A DNA stretch of 64,000 nt from Staphylococcus sp. IVB6214 (GTDB taxonomy: Bacteria; Bacillota; Bacilli; Staphylococcales; Staphylococcaceae): assembly GCF_025558585.1 (NCBI RefSeq), contig NZ_CP094723.1, forward strand, positions 1,178,001-1,242,000, written 5' to 3'. Below the pieces are notes generated by a model. It did no database searches. It was given only the letters and a program-made list of their open reading frames with translations, and had not been told where the DNA came from. Position 1 is the stretch's first letter, and every line of letters begins with the position of its first letter. The translations under genes and the position numbers were made by a program. Below, in pieces: positions 30,822 to 40,749 of this stretch.

Positions 30822-32060
30822 TTATTGTGTCCAAAGTTGTGCAAGTCCTTGGAATGAGAAAAACCCTGTGAAAAGCGTTACGATAACTGCTACAATACCG
30901 AAAATAAGCATCCATGTTGGGTGTTGATAGTCACCAACTATACGCTTGTTTTTCGATGCGATTAAAACTGTTCCAAGTGTAATCGGCAAAATTAATCCGT
31001 TCAATGCACCAGCAATAATTAATAATTTGACAGGCTTACCGATTGATAAAAATATCAACGTTGAAATTAAAATAAACGCAATAACTACATAGTTATCAAA
31101 TTTATTTAACTTCTTGTGCAATGTCTTGATAAATGTCGTACTTGTATATGCTGAACCGATAACTGATGACATCGCAGCTGCGAACAATACGACACCGAAA
31201 ATGTTTTTACCAATTGGTCCAATTGCATGTTCGAATACAGATGCTGGTGGGTTTTCTGGATTTAATGTAACACCCGTGACAACAACACCTAATACCGCTA
31301 AGAATAAAAGACCACGCATAACACCCGTTGTCAAAATACCAGTGATCGCAGAACGATTGACGAATGGCAAGTAATCTTTCCCTTTAATATCAGCATCAAG
31401 GATTCTGTGTGCACCGGCAAATGTGATGTAACCGCCTACCGTTCCACCTACCAGTGTAATAATTGGTAATACAAGTGCAGCTGGATTTTCAGGTAAAATC
31501 ATATGTTTAGCTGCATCAGCATATGGTGGATTGGATTGAACCATCACATACGCAACAACCGCAATCATTAAAATACCTAACAACATTGTGACAAAGTCCA
31601 TCATTTTTTGTCCGTTTTTCGAAATAAAGACGAGAATTGAGATGACAGCTGTAATGGCTGCGCCTATACGAACGTCAATACCGAAAATAGCATTTAAACC
31701 GAGGCCTGCTCCTGCAATGTTACCGATATTAAATGCTAAACCACCGATTGCTATTAGAATGGAGATAAACGTTCCAAGTCCTTTCACAACTTCATTTGCA
31801 ATTTCTTGTCCTCGATACCCCGTAACGACGAGAACACGCCAAATATTAATTTGTGCACCAATATCAATAATAATAGATAATAAAATTGCAAACGCAAAAC
31901 TCGCTAAAAATTGTTCTGTAAATACTGCTGTTTGTGTTAAAAACGCTGGTCCGATTGCTGATGTAGCCATCAAAAAGACCGACCCTAGTAACAGTCGCCT
32001 GTGTGCTTTTGTGAATTGGAATTCACCTGGATTTTCAATTTTATTCGAATTAGATTTCAT
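30822..32060 (-). CDS. NRAMP-fold transporter lacking the metal-site signature (YcsG-like)
   Basis: A polytopic membrane protein of 412 aa with about eleven hydrophobic helices. It belongs by overall pattern to the NRAMP/APC fold. The first-helix segment, where NRAMPs carry DPGN, reads AIGPAFLTQTAVFTEQ (residues 35-50). The sixth-helix segment, where they carry MPH, reads GGYITFAGAHR (209-219). The metal-coordinating Asp/Asn and Met are therefore not seen. It is three bases after pxpA in the 5-oxoproline operon, so transport of an organic substrate such as 5-oxoproline is my inference. Confidence 0.8.
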   Translation of the reverse strand: MKSNSNKIENPGEFQFTKAHRRLLLGSVFLMATSAIGPAFLTQTAVFTEQFLASFAFAILLSIIIDIGAQINIWRVLVVTGYRGQEIANEVVKGLGTFISILIAIGGLAFNIGNIAGAGLGLNAIFGIDVRIGAAITAVISILVFISKNGQKMMDFVTMLLGILMIAVVAYVMVQSNPPYADAAKHMILPENPAALVLPIITLVGGTVGGYITFAGAHRILDADIKGKDYLPFVNRSAITGILTTGVMRGLLFLAVLGVVVTGVTLNPENPPASVFEHAIGPIGKNIFGVVLFAAAMSSVIGSAYTSTTFIKTLHKKLNKFDNYVVIAFILISTLIFLSIGKPVKLLIIAGALNGLILPITLGTVLIASKNKRIVGDYQHPTWMLIFGIVAVIVTLFTGFFSFQGLAQLWTQ

Positions 32061-32063
32061 TCA

Positions 32064-32825
32064 TTAGCCCCCTATTTTAACTATCTTGACTCCAACTTTT
32101 GCAAGTTGTTCTCTAATTTGTTTTACAAATTCTAAAGCATGTGCGCCATCACCATGCACGCAAATGGTATCCGCTTTGATGTCTATCTCTTCTCCCGTTA
32201 TTGCTGTTGTTTTACCTTCTGTCACCATACGAACGACTTGTTGAATCGCTTCTGACGTATCTTCGATGAGCGCGCCCTGTTTTCTTCTACTCACCAATTG
32301 CCCGTCTTTTTCATAACGACGATCAGCAAATACTTCAGATGCTGTTGGCAATCCAATCTTTTGCGCTTCTTCTAACTGTATTGAATTAGAAAGTCCAACG
32401 AGATACAGTTTAGGATCAACCGCATAAACTGCTTCTGCTATGGCACGAGCAATATCTCGATCTTTTGCTCCCATCTGATAAAGAGCACCATGTGGTTTGA
32501 CATGATTGAGTGTAACGCCTTCAATGTCACAAAATGCTTTTAATGCTCCGATTTGATAGACCATCATATGATACACTTCTTCAGGGGACATATCTAAGTT
32601 GCGACGTCCAAATCCCTGTAAGTCAGGGAATCCTGGATGAGCCCCGACACTGACATTGTGTTGTTTCGCATATTTAACTGTTTGTGCCATGACATTTTCG
32701 TCACCTGCGTGAAATCCACACGCTACATTTGCAGAAGTAATGAGTGGTAAAACAGCTTCGTCGTTACCTACCTTATAATTACCGAAACTTTCACCTAAGT
32801 CACAATTTAAATCAACGTTAACCAT
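32064..32825 (-). CDS. pxpA: 5-oxoprolinase subunit A (LamB/YcsF family)
   Basis: One subunit of the ATP-dependent bacterial 5-oxoprolinase that converts 5-oxoproline to glutamate. [14 protein letters not shown] at the N-terminus, CGFHAGD and [15 protein letters not shown] are the family signatures in 253 aa. The ATG at 32825 follows AAGGGGG and overlaps the end of accC by a few bases; the longer frame extends into accC. The other two subunits, pxpB and pxpC, are in the same operon but separated by accB and accC. Confidence 0.92.
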   Translation of the reverse strand: MVNVDLNCDLGESFGNYKVGNDEAVLPLITSANVACGFHAGDENVMAQTVKYAKQHNVSVGAHPGFPDLQGFGRRNLDMSPEEVYHMMVYQIGALKAFCDIEGVTLNHVKPHGALYQMGAKDRDIARAIAEAVYAVDPKLYLVGLSNSIQLEEAQKIGLPTASEVFADRRYEKDGQLVSRRKQGALIEDTSEAIQQVVRMVTEGKTTAITGEEIDIKADTICVHGDGAHALEFVKQIREQLAKVGVKIVKIGG

Positions 32826-34182
32826 GTTGAACCCCCTTGATAATATCATGCCGCTCTAAAAACTTAATATCCACTTCGCTCGCATCCCCTTCACAATATG
32901 GCGGATAAGAGAGCACTGCGTATAAAAAGTCTGCCGTCGTCGTAAAGCCATCAATAATCATTTCATCTAAAGTAACCTTTAATTTGTTGATCGCATGGTC
33001 ACGGTTTTCACCTTTTACTATCACTTTAGCAACAAGAGAATCATAATATGATGAAACAGTATAGCCACTATATAGCAATGAGTCAACACGTACATTAAAT
33101 CCTTGTGGCAAATGCAGTCTTTGAACAGTCCCTGGCGTTGGTCTAAAGGCTTGTTCTGGATTTTCTGCATTAATACGTGCTTCGATGACATGACCTTCAA
33201 AAGGAATGTCTTCTTGCTTTAGTGACAAGTTTCCATTTTCCATAATACGTAATTGTTCGCATACAAGGTCAACATTTGTACGCATTTCAGTAACAGTATG
33301 TTCGACTTGGATACGCGCATTCATCTCAATGAAATAATAGGCATCTTCTGTCACTAAAAACTCGATAGTACCTGCACTACGATAATTTGATGCACGTGCA
33401 ACTTTTACCGCATCATTACACATTTTTTCACGCTTTTCAGGCGTTAAAGCACTACAAGGTGATTCTTCAATCAACTTTTGGTTTTTACGTTGAACAGAAC
33501 AGTCGCGTTCTCCTAAGTGAATAAAATTCGTTTTCCCATCACCCAAAACTTGTACTTCAACGTGCTTGGCAACAGGAATAAAGGCTTCGACATATACACG
33601 ATCATCATTAAAGTACTTATTCCCTTCACTCTTCGCTTCTTTAAATGCCTGTTCTAACATATTTTCATCTTTAACAATACGGATTCCTTTACCTCCGCCT
33701 CCACTTGCTGCTTTCAACACAAGTGGATAACCTAGTGATTCAGCTAGTGTTTTCACTTCATCCACCGATTCTACTGATGATTTTGAACCTGGTATGATAG
33801 GAACACCCGCTTGATCAACTGTTTGACGTGCTGTAATTTTATCCCCCATCAATTCCATTGTAGACTTTGTTGGCCCAATGAAATATAATCCTTCATTTTC
33901 AACCTTCTCTGCAAAAACAGGACTCTCAGATAAAAAGCCATATCCCGGATGAACGGCGTTTGCATTCGTTATTTCAGCAGCAGAAAGGATATTATGAATA
34001 TTAAGGTAACTATCTAGTGGGTTTGCATTTCCGATACATACTGCGTGATCTGCAAGTTTTACATGTAAACTATCTTCGTCACCTACTGCATAAACAGCAA
34101 CAGATTCCATATTCATTTCACGCAATGCACGAATAATTCTTACTGCAATTTCTCCTCTATTTGCGACTAATACTCGATACAT
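32818..34182 (-). CDS. biotin carboxylase subunit (second copy, AccC-like)
   Basis: ATP-dependent carboxylation of the biotin on a carrier protein. The 454 aa ATP-grasp enzyme shows [10 protein letters not shown] (near residues 160-169), [17 protein letters not shown] and the catalytic [14 protein letters not shown] (near 288-301). It is placed with an accB-like carrier and pxpBC rather than with a known acetyl-CoA carboxylase set, so it may be a dedicated carboxylase for this operon rather than for fatty-acid synthesis. Whether another accC exists cannot be judged from this window. Confidence 0.88.
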   Translation of the reverse strand: MYRVLVANRGEIAVRIIRALREMNMESVAVYAVGDEDSLHVKLADHAVCIGNANPLDSYLNIHNILSAAEITNANAVHPGYGFLSESPVFAEKVENEGLYFIGPTKSTMELMGDKITARQTVDQAGVPIIPGSKSSVESVDEVKTLAESLGYPLVLKAASGGGGKGIRIVKDENMLEQAFKEAKSEGNKYFNDDRVYVEAFIPVAKHVEVQVLGDGKTNFIHLGERDCSVQRKNQKLIEESPCSALTPEKREKMCNDAVKVARASNYRSAGTIEFLVTEDAYYFIEMNARIQVEHTVTEMRTNVDLVCEQLRIMENGNLSLKQEDIPFEGHVIEARINAENPEQAFRPTPGTVQRLHLPQGFNVRVDSLLYSGYTVSSYYDSLVAKVIVKGENRDHAINKLKVTLDEMIIDGFTTTADFLYAVLSYPPYCEGDASEVDIKFLERHDIIKGVQHG

Positions 34183-34194
34183 CAGTACGCCCCC

Positions 34195-34635
34195 TTACTT
34201 TAATTTAACGATACATTGATTGTGTTCAATATTTTCGCCATGATCAACAAGGATTTCTACAATTTCACCACTTTCATCAGCAGTTACTTCATTCATTACT
34301 TTCATCGCTTCAACGTATCCAATAATATCACCTTTCTGAATCACATCGCCCACTTTAATGACTGGTTTAGTGAGTTCTTTCTCATCTTGTAGATAGAATG
34401 TTCCAATCATTTGAGAGCGAATTTCTTTAAATGATGCTTCTGGTGTTTCTTCTTGTGATGGCGTTACTTGTGTAGGTGACTGTACAGGCGCTGTTGGTGC
34501 AACTTGAATGCCTTCATTTTGTTGTGTCGCTGGAAGGTCAAGTTCCAACTCCATGTCTTCATCCCCATATCTGAAGTGCTTCACACCATATGTTTTTAAT
34601 AACGTGAGTGTTTGTTCAATTTGTTTTAAGTCCAT
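34195..34635 (-). CDS. biotin carboxyl carrier protein (AccB-like)
   Basis: A biotin carrier of 146 aa. A Pro/Thr/Gln-rich linker (about 38-65) leads to a biotinyl domain with the attachment site VEAMKVMNEV near residue 108, the lysine being the biotinylated residue. It overlaps the upstream pxpC by ten bases and is followed by the biotin carboxylase gene after twelve. Its placement between pxpC and accC supports a shared complex. Confidence 0.88.
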   Translation of the reverse strand: MDLKQIEQTLTLLKTYGVKHFRYGDEDMELELDLPATQQNEGIQVAPTAPVQSPTQVTPSQEETPEASFKEIRSQMIGTFYLQDEKELTKPVIKVGDVIQKGDIIGYVEAMKVMNEVTADESGEIVEILVDHGENIEHNQCIVKLK

Positions 34636-35651
34636 GGTATACTATCTCCTTTTAATACTGTTTTTATTTTTCGTTGTGTTGGTCGTATATTTTTCAAATA
34701 ACGTTGTGGATAACGTCGCAATTTCTCTTTTGCATCGGCAAGTTTGCGGCCTTTGCGTGCAAGAATTTCATTAGCTTCATTAAAAGTGACCCATTCAAAC
34801 TGTATTTTTTCACCAGGTCGCTTTTGAATAATATCTACAAGGTCGCTATCAATAACGGTACCTATTTTTGTATAACCGCCTACTGTTTGACGATCGTTTA
34901 ACAAGATGATGGGATTGCCATCCTTAGGTACTTGTATACTTCCTAATGCAACGGGTTCAGAAATAATATCCGCACTTTCCATCGGCTTGATTGAACCACC
35001 CTTTAAACGATACCCCATTCGATCTGAGCTTTCTGATACTTGGAATTCAATATGCTCAATTTCTGCAATTGTTCGTTTTGAGAATGAATCTAGCTGTGGT
35101 CCATCCATGATACCTATTGGTAGATTACTGTTTGGGCTGTAACTTCTAAAGTCACTCGAACGACCAATCAGACTGATATCCATATTTATTGGACGTGTTG
35201 GAATAATATCATTCTCTTTAAGCACACGTCCTTTATAGCCACCAACATGTGTGCGTGTATGCGTTGAATAACTCCCTTCCACTGAAGGAATATCAAGTTG
35301 CTCAGCAAAACCGATATATGCTCGCATTCCTTCTTTTGCTGCTCCTAAATCTAAGACATCGCCGTCTTCAGCCTTGATAACCGTCTGATGTGGAATTGCT
35401 TCACCATTAAGCGTGGCTGAAAACTCTGCACCCGTAATCGCAAATAAATTTTGAGACAGGAACTTGATTTTGGGTCCAATCATTGTAATTTCCAATGCTG
35501 GCTGTTGATCTGTCTCAAGAAGTGCATTCAAAATCTCATAGCTCGGACGATCCATCACACCTGCTGGAGAGAATCCTTCAGATTGATGTCCAAAACGTCC
35601 TAAATCTTGAACAGTTGTAAATAATCCTGGCTTCAATATCTTAATGCTCAT
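34626..35651 (-). CDS. pxpC: 5-oxoprolinase subunit C (KipA/AHS2 family)
   Basis: A 341 aa protein of the AHS2 family, homologous to the carboxyltransferase part of urea carboxylase. The N-terminus SIKILKPGLFTTVQDLGRFGHQ and IGIMDGPQLDSFSKR are family features. It acts with PxpB. The start overlaps pxpB by eleven bases. Older annotation calls it an allophanate hydrolase subunit 2. Confidence 0.9.
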   Translation of the reverse strand: MSIKILKPGLFTTVQDLGRFGHQSEGFSPAGVMDRPSYEILNALLETDQQPALEITMIGPKIKFLSQNLFAITGAEFSATLNGEAIPHQTVIKAEDGDVLDLGAAKEGMRAYIGFAEQLDIPSVEGSYSTHTRTHVGGYKGRVLKENDIIPTRPINMDISLIGRSSDFRSYSPNSNLPIGIMDGPQLDSFSKRTIAEIEHIEFQVSESSDRMGYRLKGGSIKPMESADIISEPVALGSIQVPKDGNPIILLNDRQTVGGYTKIGTVIDSDLVDIIQKRPGEKIQFEWVTFNEANEILARKGRKLADAKEKLRRYPQRYLKNIRPTQRKIKTVLKGDSIPWT

Positions 35652-36372
35652 AGCTGATTCTCACCCACTCATCATAATTTAATCGTCCTTTTTCCACATA
35701 TTTTTGAATATGTAAAAACTCTTCTTCATTAATTGCATAAAATTTAATTTTATCTCCAGGTTGATAGAGAATTTTAGGATTTCGATTTATATCGAATACA
35801 TCAATCGGTGTACGTCCTATAATTTGCCATCCACCTGGTGAATCAGCTGGATAAAGCCCAGTTTGATTATTCGCAATTCCCACAGAACCTGCTGGAATCT
35901 TCAAACGCGGCTCTTCCTTACGTGGTGTGTGAATACGTGCATTCAGTCCACCTAAAAATGGAAAACCTGGCATAAAGCCAATCATATAAACAAGATAGTA
36001 GCCTTCAATATGATATTGAATCACTTCTTCAACAGATAGCTTATGATATTCTGCTACATACTCTAAATCTGGTCCCCATTTCCCACCATATAACACAGGG
36101 ATATTGACAACACGTCTCGGTTTATTAACTTCTGTTGTAGATAATTCATATGTAGACAATCCAAGCTCTTCTAAAACTGCTTCATAAGTGATTGAGATGC
36201 CATCGAAATAAACAAGTATGGCTCGATATGATGGAACAATCTCTTGTATATGCGGATGATTTAATGATTTCAAATAGTCAGCTATCGCATTGACTTGATT
36301 GAATATTTCTTCATTAATCTTTGCATCGAAATATATCATAAAAGATTGTTCACTAATTTGTTTAAATTCCAT
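35641..36372 (-). CDS. pxpB: 5-oxoprolinase subunit B (KipI/AHS1 family)
   Basis: A 243 aa protein of the AHS1 family, with the motif MIGFMPGFPFLGGL near residues 130-143, VGIANNQTGLYP and SPGGWQIIGRTP. I choose the ATG at 36372 because AAGGGGG lies six bases upstream; an ATG six bases earlier is too close to that site. The open frame goes on 40 codons further with no ribosome site. It is the first gene of the pxpB-pxpC-accB-accC-pxpA-transporter operon. Confidence 0.9.
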   Translation of the reverse strand: MEFKQISEQSFMIYFDAKINEEIFNQVNAIADYLKSLNHPHIQEIVPSYRAILVYFDGISITYEAVLEELGLSTYELSTTEVNKPRRVVNIPVLYGGKWGPDLEYVAEYHKLSVEEVIQYHIEGYYLVYMIGFMPGFPFLGGLNARIHTPRKEEPRLKIPAGSVGIANNQTGLYPADSPGGWQIIGRTPIDVFDINRNPKILYQPGDKIKFYAINEEEFLHIQKYVEKGRLNYDEWVRISYEH

Positions 36373-36727
36373 CTTCATCCCCCTTCCGTAATCCCTTACA
36401 TTAAAATATTTTATCATCATTGGTATGCACTGACAATTCAATGTTTTCTCAAGATAATAAGCGGTACAACGCATTTTTGTATAAATGAACAAAATTCAAA
36501 ACATGTAAAATGTAATTGTTAGCGGTACAAACCGCTTTATATCAATGATTTTATAATCATAAAACTATATCAATTTAGAGTGATGAAATATAAATATCAT
36601 AAAACTATTATATTTTTATATTGACATTACTCGTTAAACACTTACAAACGAATGATTTAACTATAAGTTTTATGAATCATTATAGGATAGTCTTCATGTA
36701 TAATTTGTGTAAAAACTAAAAAAAGAG
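36373..36727. other. AT-rich intergenic control region upstream of pxpB
   Basis: No gene is visible. The stretch holds two copies of AGCGGTACAA (36460-36469 and 36521-36530), 61 bases apart, the second extended to the inverted repeat AGCGGT-ACAA-ACCGCT (36521-36536). Two direct copies of TCATAAAACTAT lie at 36557-36568 and 36597-36608, with a related inverted TAAGTTTTATGA near 36664-36675. I found no convincing promoter for pxpB in it. Confidence 0.6.
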
Positions 36728-36756
36728 ACTAAAGCATGAAACCATGCTCTAGCCTT
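36728..36756 (-). terminator. greA terminator
   Basis: CTAAAGCATG at 36729-36738 pairs with CATGCTCTAG at 36743-36752 (one G-T pair), and on the minus strand a T-rich tract follows. It ends the greA operon. Confidence 0.8.
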
Positions 36757-36766
36757 TTGTCTATGA

Positions 36767-37243
36767 TTATTGAATGTTTGTAATTTTAACGTTCATTTCT
36801 CCACCATTTGGAAGTGGGACACGTACTTCATCATTTAAATGCTTCCCAATTAAAGCTTGTGCCATTGGAGATTCATTTGAAATTTTACCGTTAAATGCAT
36901 CAGATTCAGCAGAACCAACGATTTGGTAGCTTTCTTCGTCATCACCAGGTAATTCAACAAATGTGACTGTTTTACCAATTTGAACAACATTGTTATCGCC
37001 AGTATCTTCAATAATAAGAGCGTGACGTAACATTGTTTCGATACGTTGAATGTCTTGCTCGATGAAACCTTGTTCATCCTTAGCAGCATCATACTCAGAG
37101 TTCTCAGATAGGTCACCAAAACTACGTGCAACCTTGATTTTTTCAACGACTTCAGGTCGTTTAACGGTTTTTAACTCTTCTAATTCTTGTTCGAGTTTTT
37201 CAAAACCTTCTTGTGTCATTGGGTATTGTTTTTGGTTTTCCAT
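36767..37243 (-). CDS. greA: transcription elongation factor GreA
   Basis: Rescues backtracked RNA polymerase by stimulating transcript cleavage. The 158 aa protein has the N-terminal coiled coil with acidic tip residues ([19 protein letters not shown] near 47-65) and the C-terminal FKBP-like domain. It is the last gene of the udk operon, 24 bases after udk, with a GGAAGA site. Confidence 0.96.
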   Translation of the reverse strand: MENQKQYPMTQEGFEKLEQELEELKTVKRPEVVEKIKVARSFGDLSENSEYDAAKDEQGFIEQDIQRIETMLRHALIIEDTGDNNVVQIGKTVTFVELPGDDEESYQIVGSAESDAFNGKISNESPMAQALIGKHLNDEVRVPLPNGGEMNVKITNIQ

Positions 37244-37267
37244 ATGTTCATCTTCCTTTTTAATGAA

Positions 37268-37894
37268 TTAATCTTTCTTCTGAACGAGTGCTTGAATTTT
37301 TGTTGTCATGATATCGATAGCAACTTTATTACTACCGCCTTCTGGAATAATAATATCAGCAAACTTTTTCGTCGGCTCAATAAACTGATTATGCATTGGG
37401 CGAACAACGCTAAGATACTGATCTATCACTGAATCCATTGTACGGCCACGTTCACGTGTATCACGCAATAATCGACGTAAAATTCGTAAGTCGGCATCCG
37501 TATCGACATATATCTTCACATCCATGAGATTGCGAAGTTCTTCATTTTCAAGCGCAAATATACCTTCTACGATAATAACATCTTTAGGTTGAAATGCAAT
37601 GGTTTTCTCACTGCGTGTATGATTTGTATAATCGTAAGTTGGCACTTCTACTTCATGACCTGCGCACAAGTCTCGTAAATTCTGAATCAATAAATCATTA
37701 TCAAACGCAAATGGATGATCATAATTCGTTTCTAAACGTTCTTCAAACGTAAGATGAGATTGATCTTTATAGTAATAGTCTTGTTCAATTAACGCCACAC
37801 TATGGCCTTCTAAATTATTCATAATCTTATTTGTGACTGAAGTTTTCCCAGAACCCGAGCCACCTGCAATACCAATAATTGTTGTAGGCGCCAT
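37268..37894 (-). CDS. udk: uridine kinase
   Basis: Phosphorylates uridine and cytidine to their monophosphates. The 208 aa enzyme has the P-loop [12 protein letters not shown] (residues 8-19), EQDYYYKDQ and NYDHPFAFD. Four bases separate it from the trhP gene upstream. It connects to cdd in pyrimidine salvage. Confidence 0.96.
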   Translation of the reverse strand: MAPTTIIGIAGGSGSGKTSVTNKIMNNLEGHSVALIEQDYYYKDQSHLTFEERLETNYDHPFAFDNDLLIQNLRDLCAGHEVEVPTYDYTNHTRSEKTIAFQPKDVIIVEGIFALENEELRNLMDVKIYVDTDADLRILRRLLRDTRERGRTMDSVIDQYLSVVRPMHNQFIEPTKKFADIIIPEGGSNKVAIDIMTTKIQALVQKKD

Positions 37895-37898
37895 TGCG

Positions 37899-39164
37899 CT
37901 ATACCTCTTTTCTCATCATATTATTTACATAAATCGGACGTTCTACTTTAATTTGAACGATTTGAAGCGGATGACGTGCAGCATCCAATTCGTTTCCTTC
38001 TTCATCATAAATCGCTTCAACCACTTGCGTAAACGTTTCGATTTCAGGCCCAAAAAATTCAACTTCTTGTCCTGGTTTAAAATGATTACGCTGTTGAATT
38101 GTCGCAATTTGTGTTTCTTCATCATATGCTAGAACAAGTCCGATAAAGTCATACGGTGATTTTTTAGAAGACTCATTCCCGAACATTTGCTCTTCATAGC
38201 CTGGTGTTCCTTTGAAGAAAGCAGGTGCTGTATCACGGTTTGCACATTTATCAAGTTCGCTTAACCATTCCGGTTTGATTTTAAAGTTTTCAGGATCTGC
38301 CGCATAGGCATCGATCACTTTACGATAAACAGATACAACTGTCGCTATATAATGAATTGACTTCATACGGCCTTCGATTTTTAATGAATCGATACCTAAG
38401 TCCATCATATTTGGAATAGATTCGATTAATTTTAAGTCACGTGGACTCATCGCAAATGGGACTGCTGAACCATCTTCATAGTAAACATCCAACTCACCAT
38501 CTTCATCAACTGTAAGAAGATCGTAATCCCAGCGACAACTTTGACAACAACCGCCACGGTTAGAGTCACGTGCCGTCATATGATTACTCAATGTACAGCG
38601 TCCTGAATAAGCAATACACATCGCACCGTGAATGAATGCCTCTATTTCGATATCTACCTTTTCCTTCATTTCTTTCATTTCCATTGCACCTGTTTCACGT
38701 GCAAGTACAACACGATCCAAACCTTCTTCTTTCCAATACTCAACCGCTTTATAGTTACTGAGTGATTGCTGTGTTGAAAGATGAATTTCAAGGTTTGGGG
38801 CGACACGTTTACATGTTTCGATAATTAAAGGGTCTGCAACGATAATGCCTGTTGCACCAGTTCCTTCTAACTGGATTAAGTATTCATCAAGCCCTTCAAT
38901 ATTTTCATCATGAGCGATGATGTTTGTTGTGACATATATTTTTGCACCATATTTATTCGCAAACTCAACACCTTCACGAATTTCATCAATCGTGAAGTTA
39001 TCTGCATTTGAACGCAAACCATATTCTTGTCCACCGAGAAATACAGCATCTGCACCGTAATGAATCGCAATTTTTAACTTTTCAAGGTTACCGGCCGGTG
39101 CAAGCAATTCGGGTTTTTTTACTTTAGGTTTCGCATCAGTATTCACTGCTTCTAATACCGTCAT
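37899..39164 (-). CDS. U32-family tRNA hydroxylation protein TrhP (large copy)
   Basis: A 421 aa U32-family protein. U32 members of this type (B. subtilis YrrO) install 5-hydroxyuridine at wobble U34 of certain tRNAs using prephenate. [17 protein letters not shown] at the N-terminus, the [12 protein letters not shown] segment (near 175-186) and the later cysteines of GGCCQSC are the conserved Fe-S-type cysteines. It follows its smaller paralogue by 18 bases. The family was formerly labelled peptidase. Confidence 0.9.
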   Translation of the reverse strand: MTVLEAVNTDAKPKVKKPELLAPAGNLEKLKIAIHYGADAVFLGGQEYGLRSNADNFTIDEIREGVEFANKYGAKIYVTTNIIAHDENIEGLDEYLIQLEGTGATGIIVADPLIIETCKRVAPNLEIHLSTQQSLSNYKAVEYWKEEGLDRVVLARETGAMEMKEMKEKVDIEIEAFIHGAMCIAYSGRCTLSNHMTARDSNRGGCCQSCRWDYDLLTVDEDGELDVYYEDGSAVPFAMSPRDLKLIESIPNMMDLGIDSLKIEGRMKSIHYIATVVSVYRKVIDAYAADPENFKIKPEWLSELDKCANRDTAPAFFKGTPGYEEQMFGNESSKKSPYDFIGLVLAYDEETQIATIQQRNHFKPGQEVEFFGPEIETFTQVVEAIYDEEGNELDAARHPLQIVQIKVERPIYVNNMMRKEV

Positions 39165-39182
39165 ATGCTATCTCTCCTTATA

Positions 39183-40112
39183 TTAATATACCGTTTGTTT
39201 ATAGTAGAATCCTTCATCAAATGGACGATGTTCAGGCTGAATCGCTTCAATTGGATCTACTAGCATAAACTTCTCATCTTCATAAACTTCTGGGTCTTCT
39301 TCATATAAATCGATTGCTTCTCGATATTGTTCTGTAACGGTATTAATATATTCTTCTGAATGTAACAAACCGTCAATCTTTAAGCTATCGATACCTGCTT
39401 CAAATAATGGTGCCAATTCTTCAATTAAGCAAATATCATTCGGAGACATAATATGTGTACCGTTATAATCTTCATATACAGGGTATTTGTTATCACGTTC
39501 TTCATCATATAACAACAGCTGTGTATGCTCATCCAAATCTTCACGTTGAATCTTCATCTGACGCTCTTGGAACGTATAGTAATTACCTAATAACATACGT
39601 TTTGATTGGAACATGCATGTCATGCCGTGTACTTGTACTTCAATTTCTACATCAGCATTTGCCTTAATGTTTAAGATTTCATCCAAACTTAATTCACGTG
39701 CTAAAACTGCACGACTTGCGCCACGTTTACCCCAATAATTACATTGGAAGTAGTTCGTAACAAGTGTCTCCGCATTCCAGTGAAGTGGAATTGGATTTTC
39801 TTGTTGCTTGACGATCATGACAATCGCAGGGTCACCAAAAATAATGCGATCAACACGAATCTCATGCAAGAAATTGATATAATCTTCAACAGCTGGAATA
39901 TGATAATTATGGAAGATCCCATTCACTGCCGCATAGGCTTTTTTACCCGCAGCATGGATCATATCAACCGCTTGTTTCATCTGCTCTCTATTAAATTCAC
40001 CAGCCAAACGTAAGCCAAACTTCTCTTCACCGATTACAAAGGCATCTGCACCTTTTTCAATCAGTGTTTCTATATGGCTGAGAGATTTGGGTGTCACTAG
40101 TAATTCAGTCAT
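39183..40112 (-). CDS. U32-family tRNA hydroxylation protein TrhP (small copy)
   Basis: A 309 aa paralogue (YrrN-like) of the next gene, sharing the TELLVTPKSLSHIETLI N-terminus pattern and the HGMTCMFQSKRMLLGNYY segment. Most of the Cys cluster of the large copy is reduced to one cysteine here, suggesting that the two act as a heteromer with one catalytic partner; that division of work is inference. Its start overlaps trmR by eight bases. Confidence 0.88.
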   Translation of the reverse strand: MTELLVTPKSLSHIETLIEKGADAFVIGEEKFGLRLAGEFNREQMKQAVDMIHAAGKKAYAAVNGIFHNYHIPAVEDYINFLHEIRVDRIIFGDPAIVMIVKQQENPIPLHWNAETLVTNYFQCNYWGKRGASRAVLARELSLDEILNIKANADVEIEVQVHGMTCMFQSKRMLLGNYYTFQERQMKIQREDLDEHTQLLLYDEERDNKYPVYEDYNGTHIMSPNDICLIEELAPLFEAGIDSLKIDGLLHSEEYINTVTEQYREAIDLYEEDPEVYEDEKFMLVDPIEAIQPEHRPFDEGFYYKQTVY

Positions 40113-40749
40113 TTTTGCGCTCCTTTATTGAAATAGCTAAACCATCATCCATATTTATAAAATTCGTTTTAAAATCAGATTGTTCACTTAGCCATTGATT
40201 AAATTTCTGTACTTTTTTAACCATTTGTTTCACATTGCGACTGCGTACAATATCAATATTCGCAACAAAACCATGATATAACACATTGTCTGTAATGATG
40301 ATGCCACCTTCATTTAACAAAGGACTATAAAGCTCGAAAAACTTTTTAGATTGTGCCTTTGCTGCATCGATAAAAATCATATCATATGTCCGATCATTTA
40401 CCATTGAAAATGCTTGTGCTGCATCTGCTTCAATCAACCTAATCTGTTCTGTATATTGAAACTGAGAAAAATTTTGTTTAGCATAAGCAATCATTTCATC
40501 GTTACGTTCAATTGTCGTCACACGAATATCCGATGACACAGACGCAAAATGCATGCTGCTATATCCAATTGCCGTACCTAACTCTAAAATCTCTGTCGGC
40601 TGATGTATACGAATGATTTGTTTTACTAAATCAAGCGATAGTTGATCAACAATAGGCACTTTGTTTTCTTCTGCAAAATGACGCAATTGATCCAAATCGC
40701 TGTCATATGTTTGCAATCCTAAAAAATAAGATTGATTTAAATTTTCCAT
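40105..40749 (-). CDS. trmR: tRNA 5-hydroxyuridine methyltransferase (YrrM/TrmR)
   Basis: A class I O-methyltransferase of 214 aa with the SAM motif ILELGTAIGYSSMHFA (near residues 55-70) and IFIDAAKAQSKKFF (near 129-142). B. subtilis YrrM methylates ho5U34 to mo5U34 in tRNA. Location directly before the two trhP genes strongly supports the same role. Confidence 0.9.
   Translation of the reverse strand: MENLNQSYFLGLQTYDSDLDQLRHFAEENKVPIVDQLSLDLVKQIIRIHQPTEILELGTAIGYSSMHFASVSSDIRVTTIERNDEMIAYAKQNFSQFQYTEQIRLIEADAAQAFSMVNDRTYDMIFIDAAKAQSKKFFELYSPLLNEGGIIITDNVLYHGFVANIDIVRSRNVKQMVKKVQKFNQWLSEQSDFKTNFINMDDGLAISIKERKND

Noticed and set aside
31588..32067. 159-codon plus-strand open frame opposite the NRAMP-like gene
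   Set aside because: Shadow of a membrane protein gene. The conserved transporter pattern is on the minus strand.
34508..34901. Two plus-strand frames opposite accB and pxpC
   Set aside because: Both are hydrophobic or cysteine-rich shadows of clear minus-strand genes.
36667..36727. Possible promoter TTGACA near 36622 on the plus strand
   Set aside because: No acceptable -10 at 16-18 bases, and it would point into the convergent greA gene.
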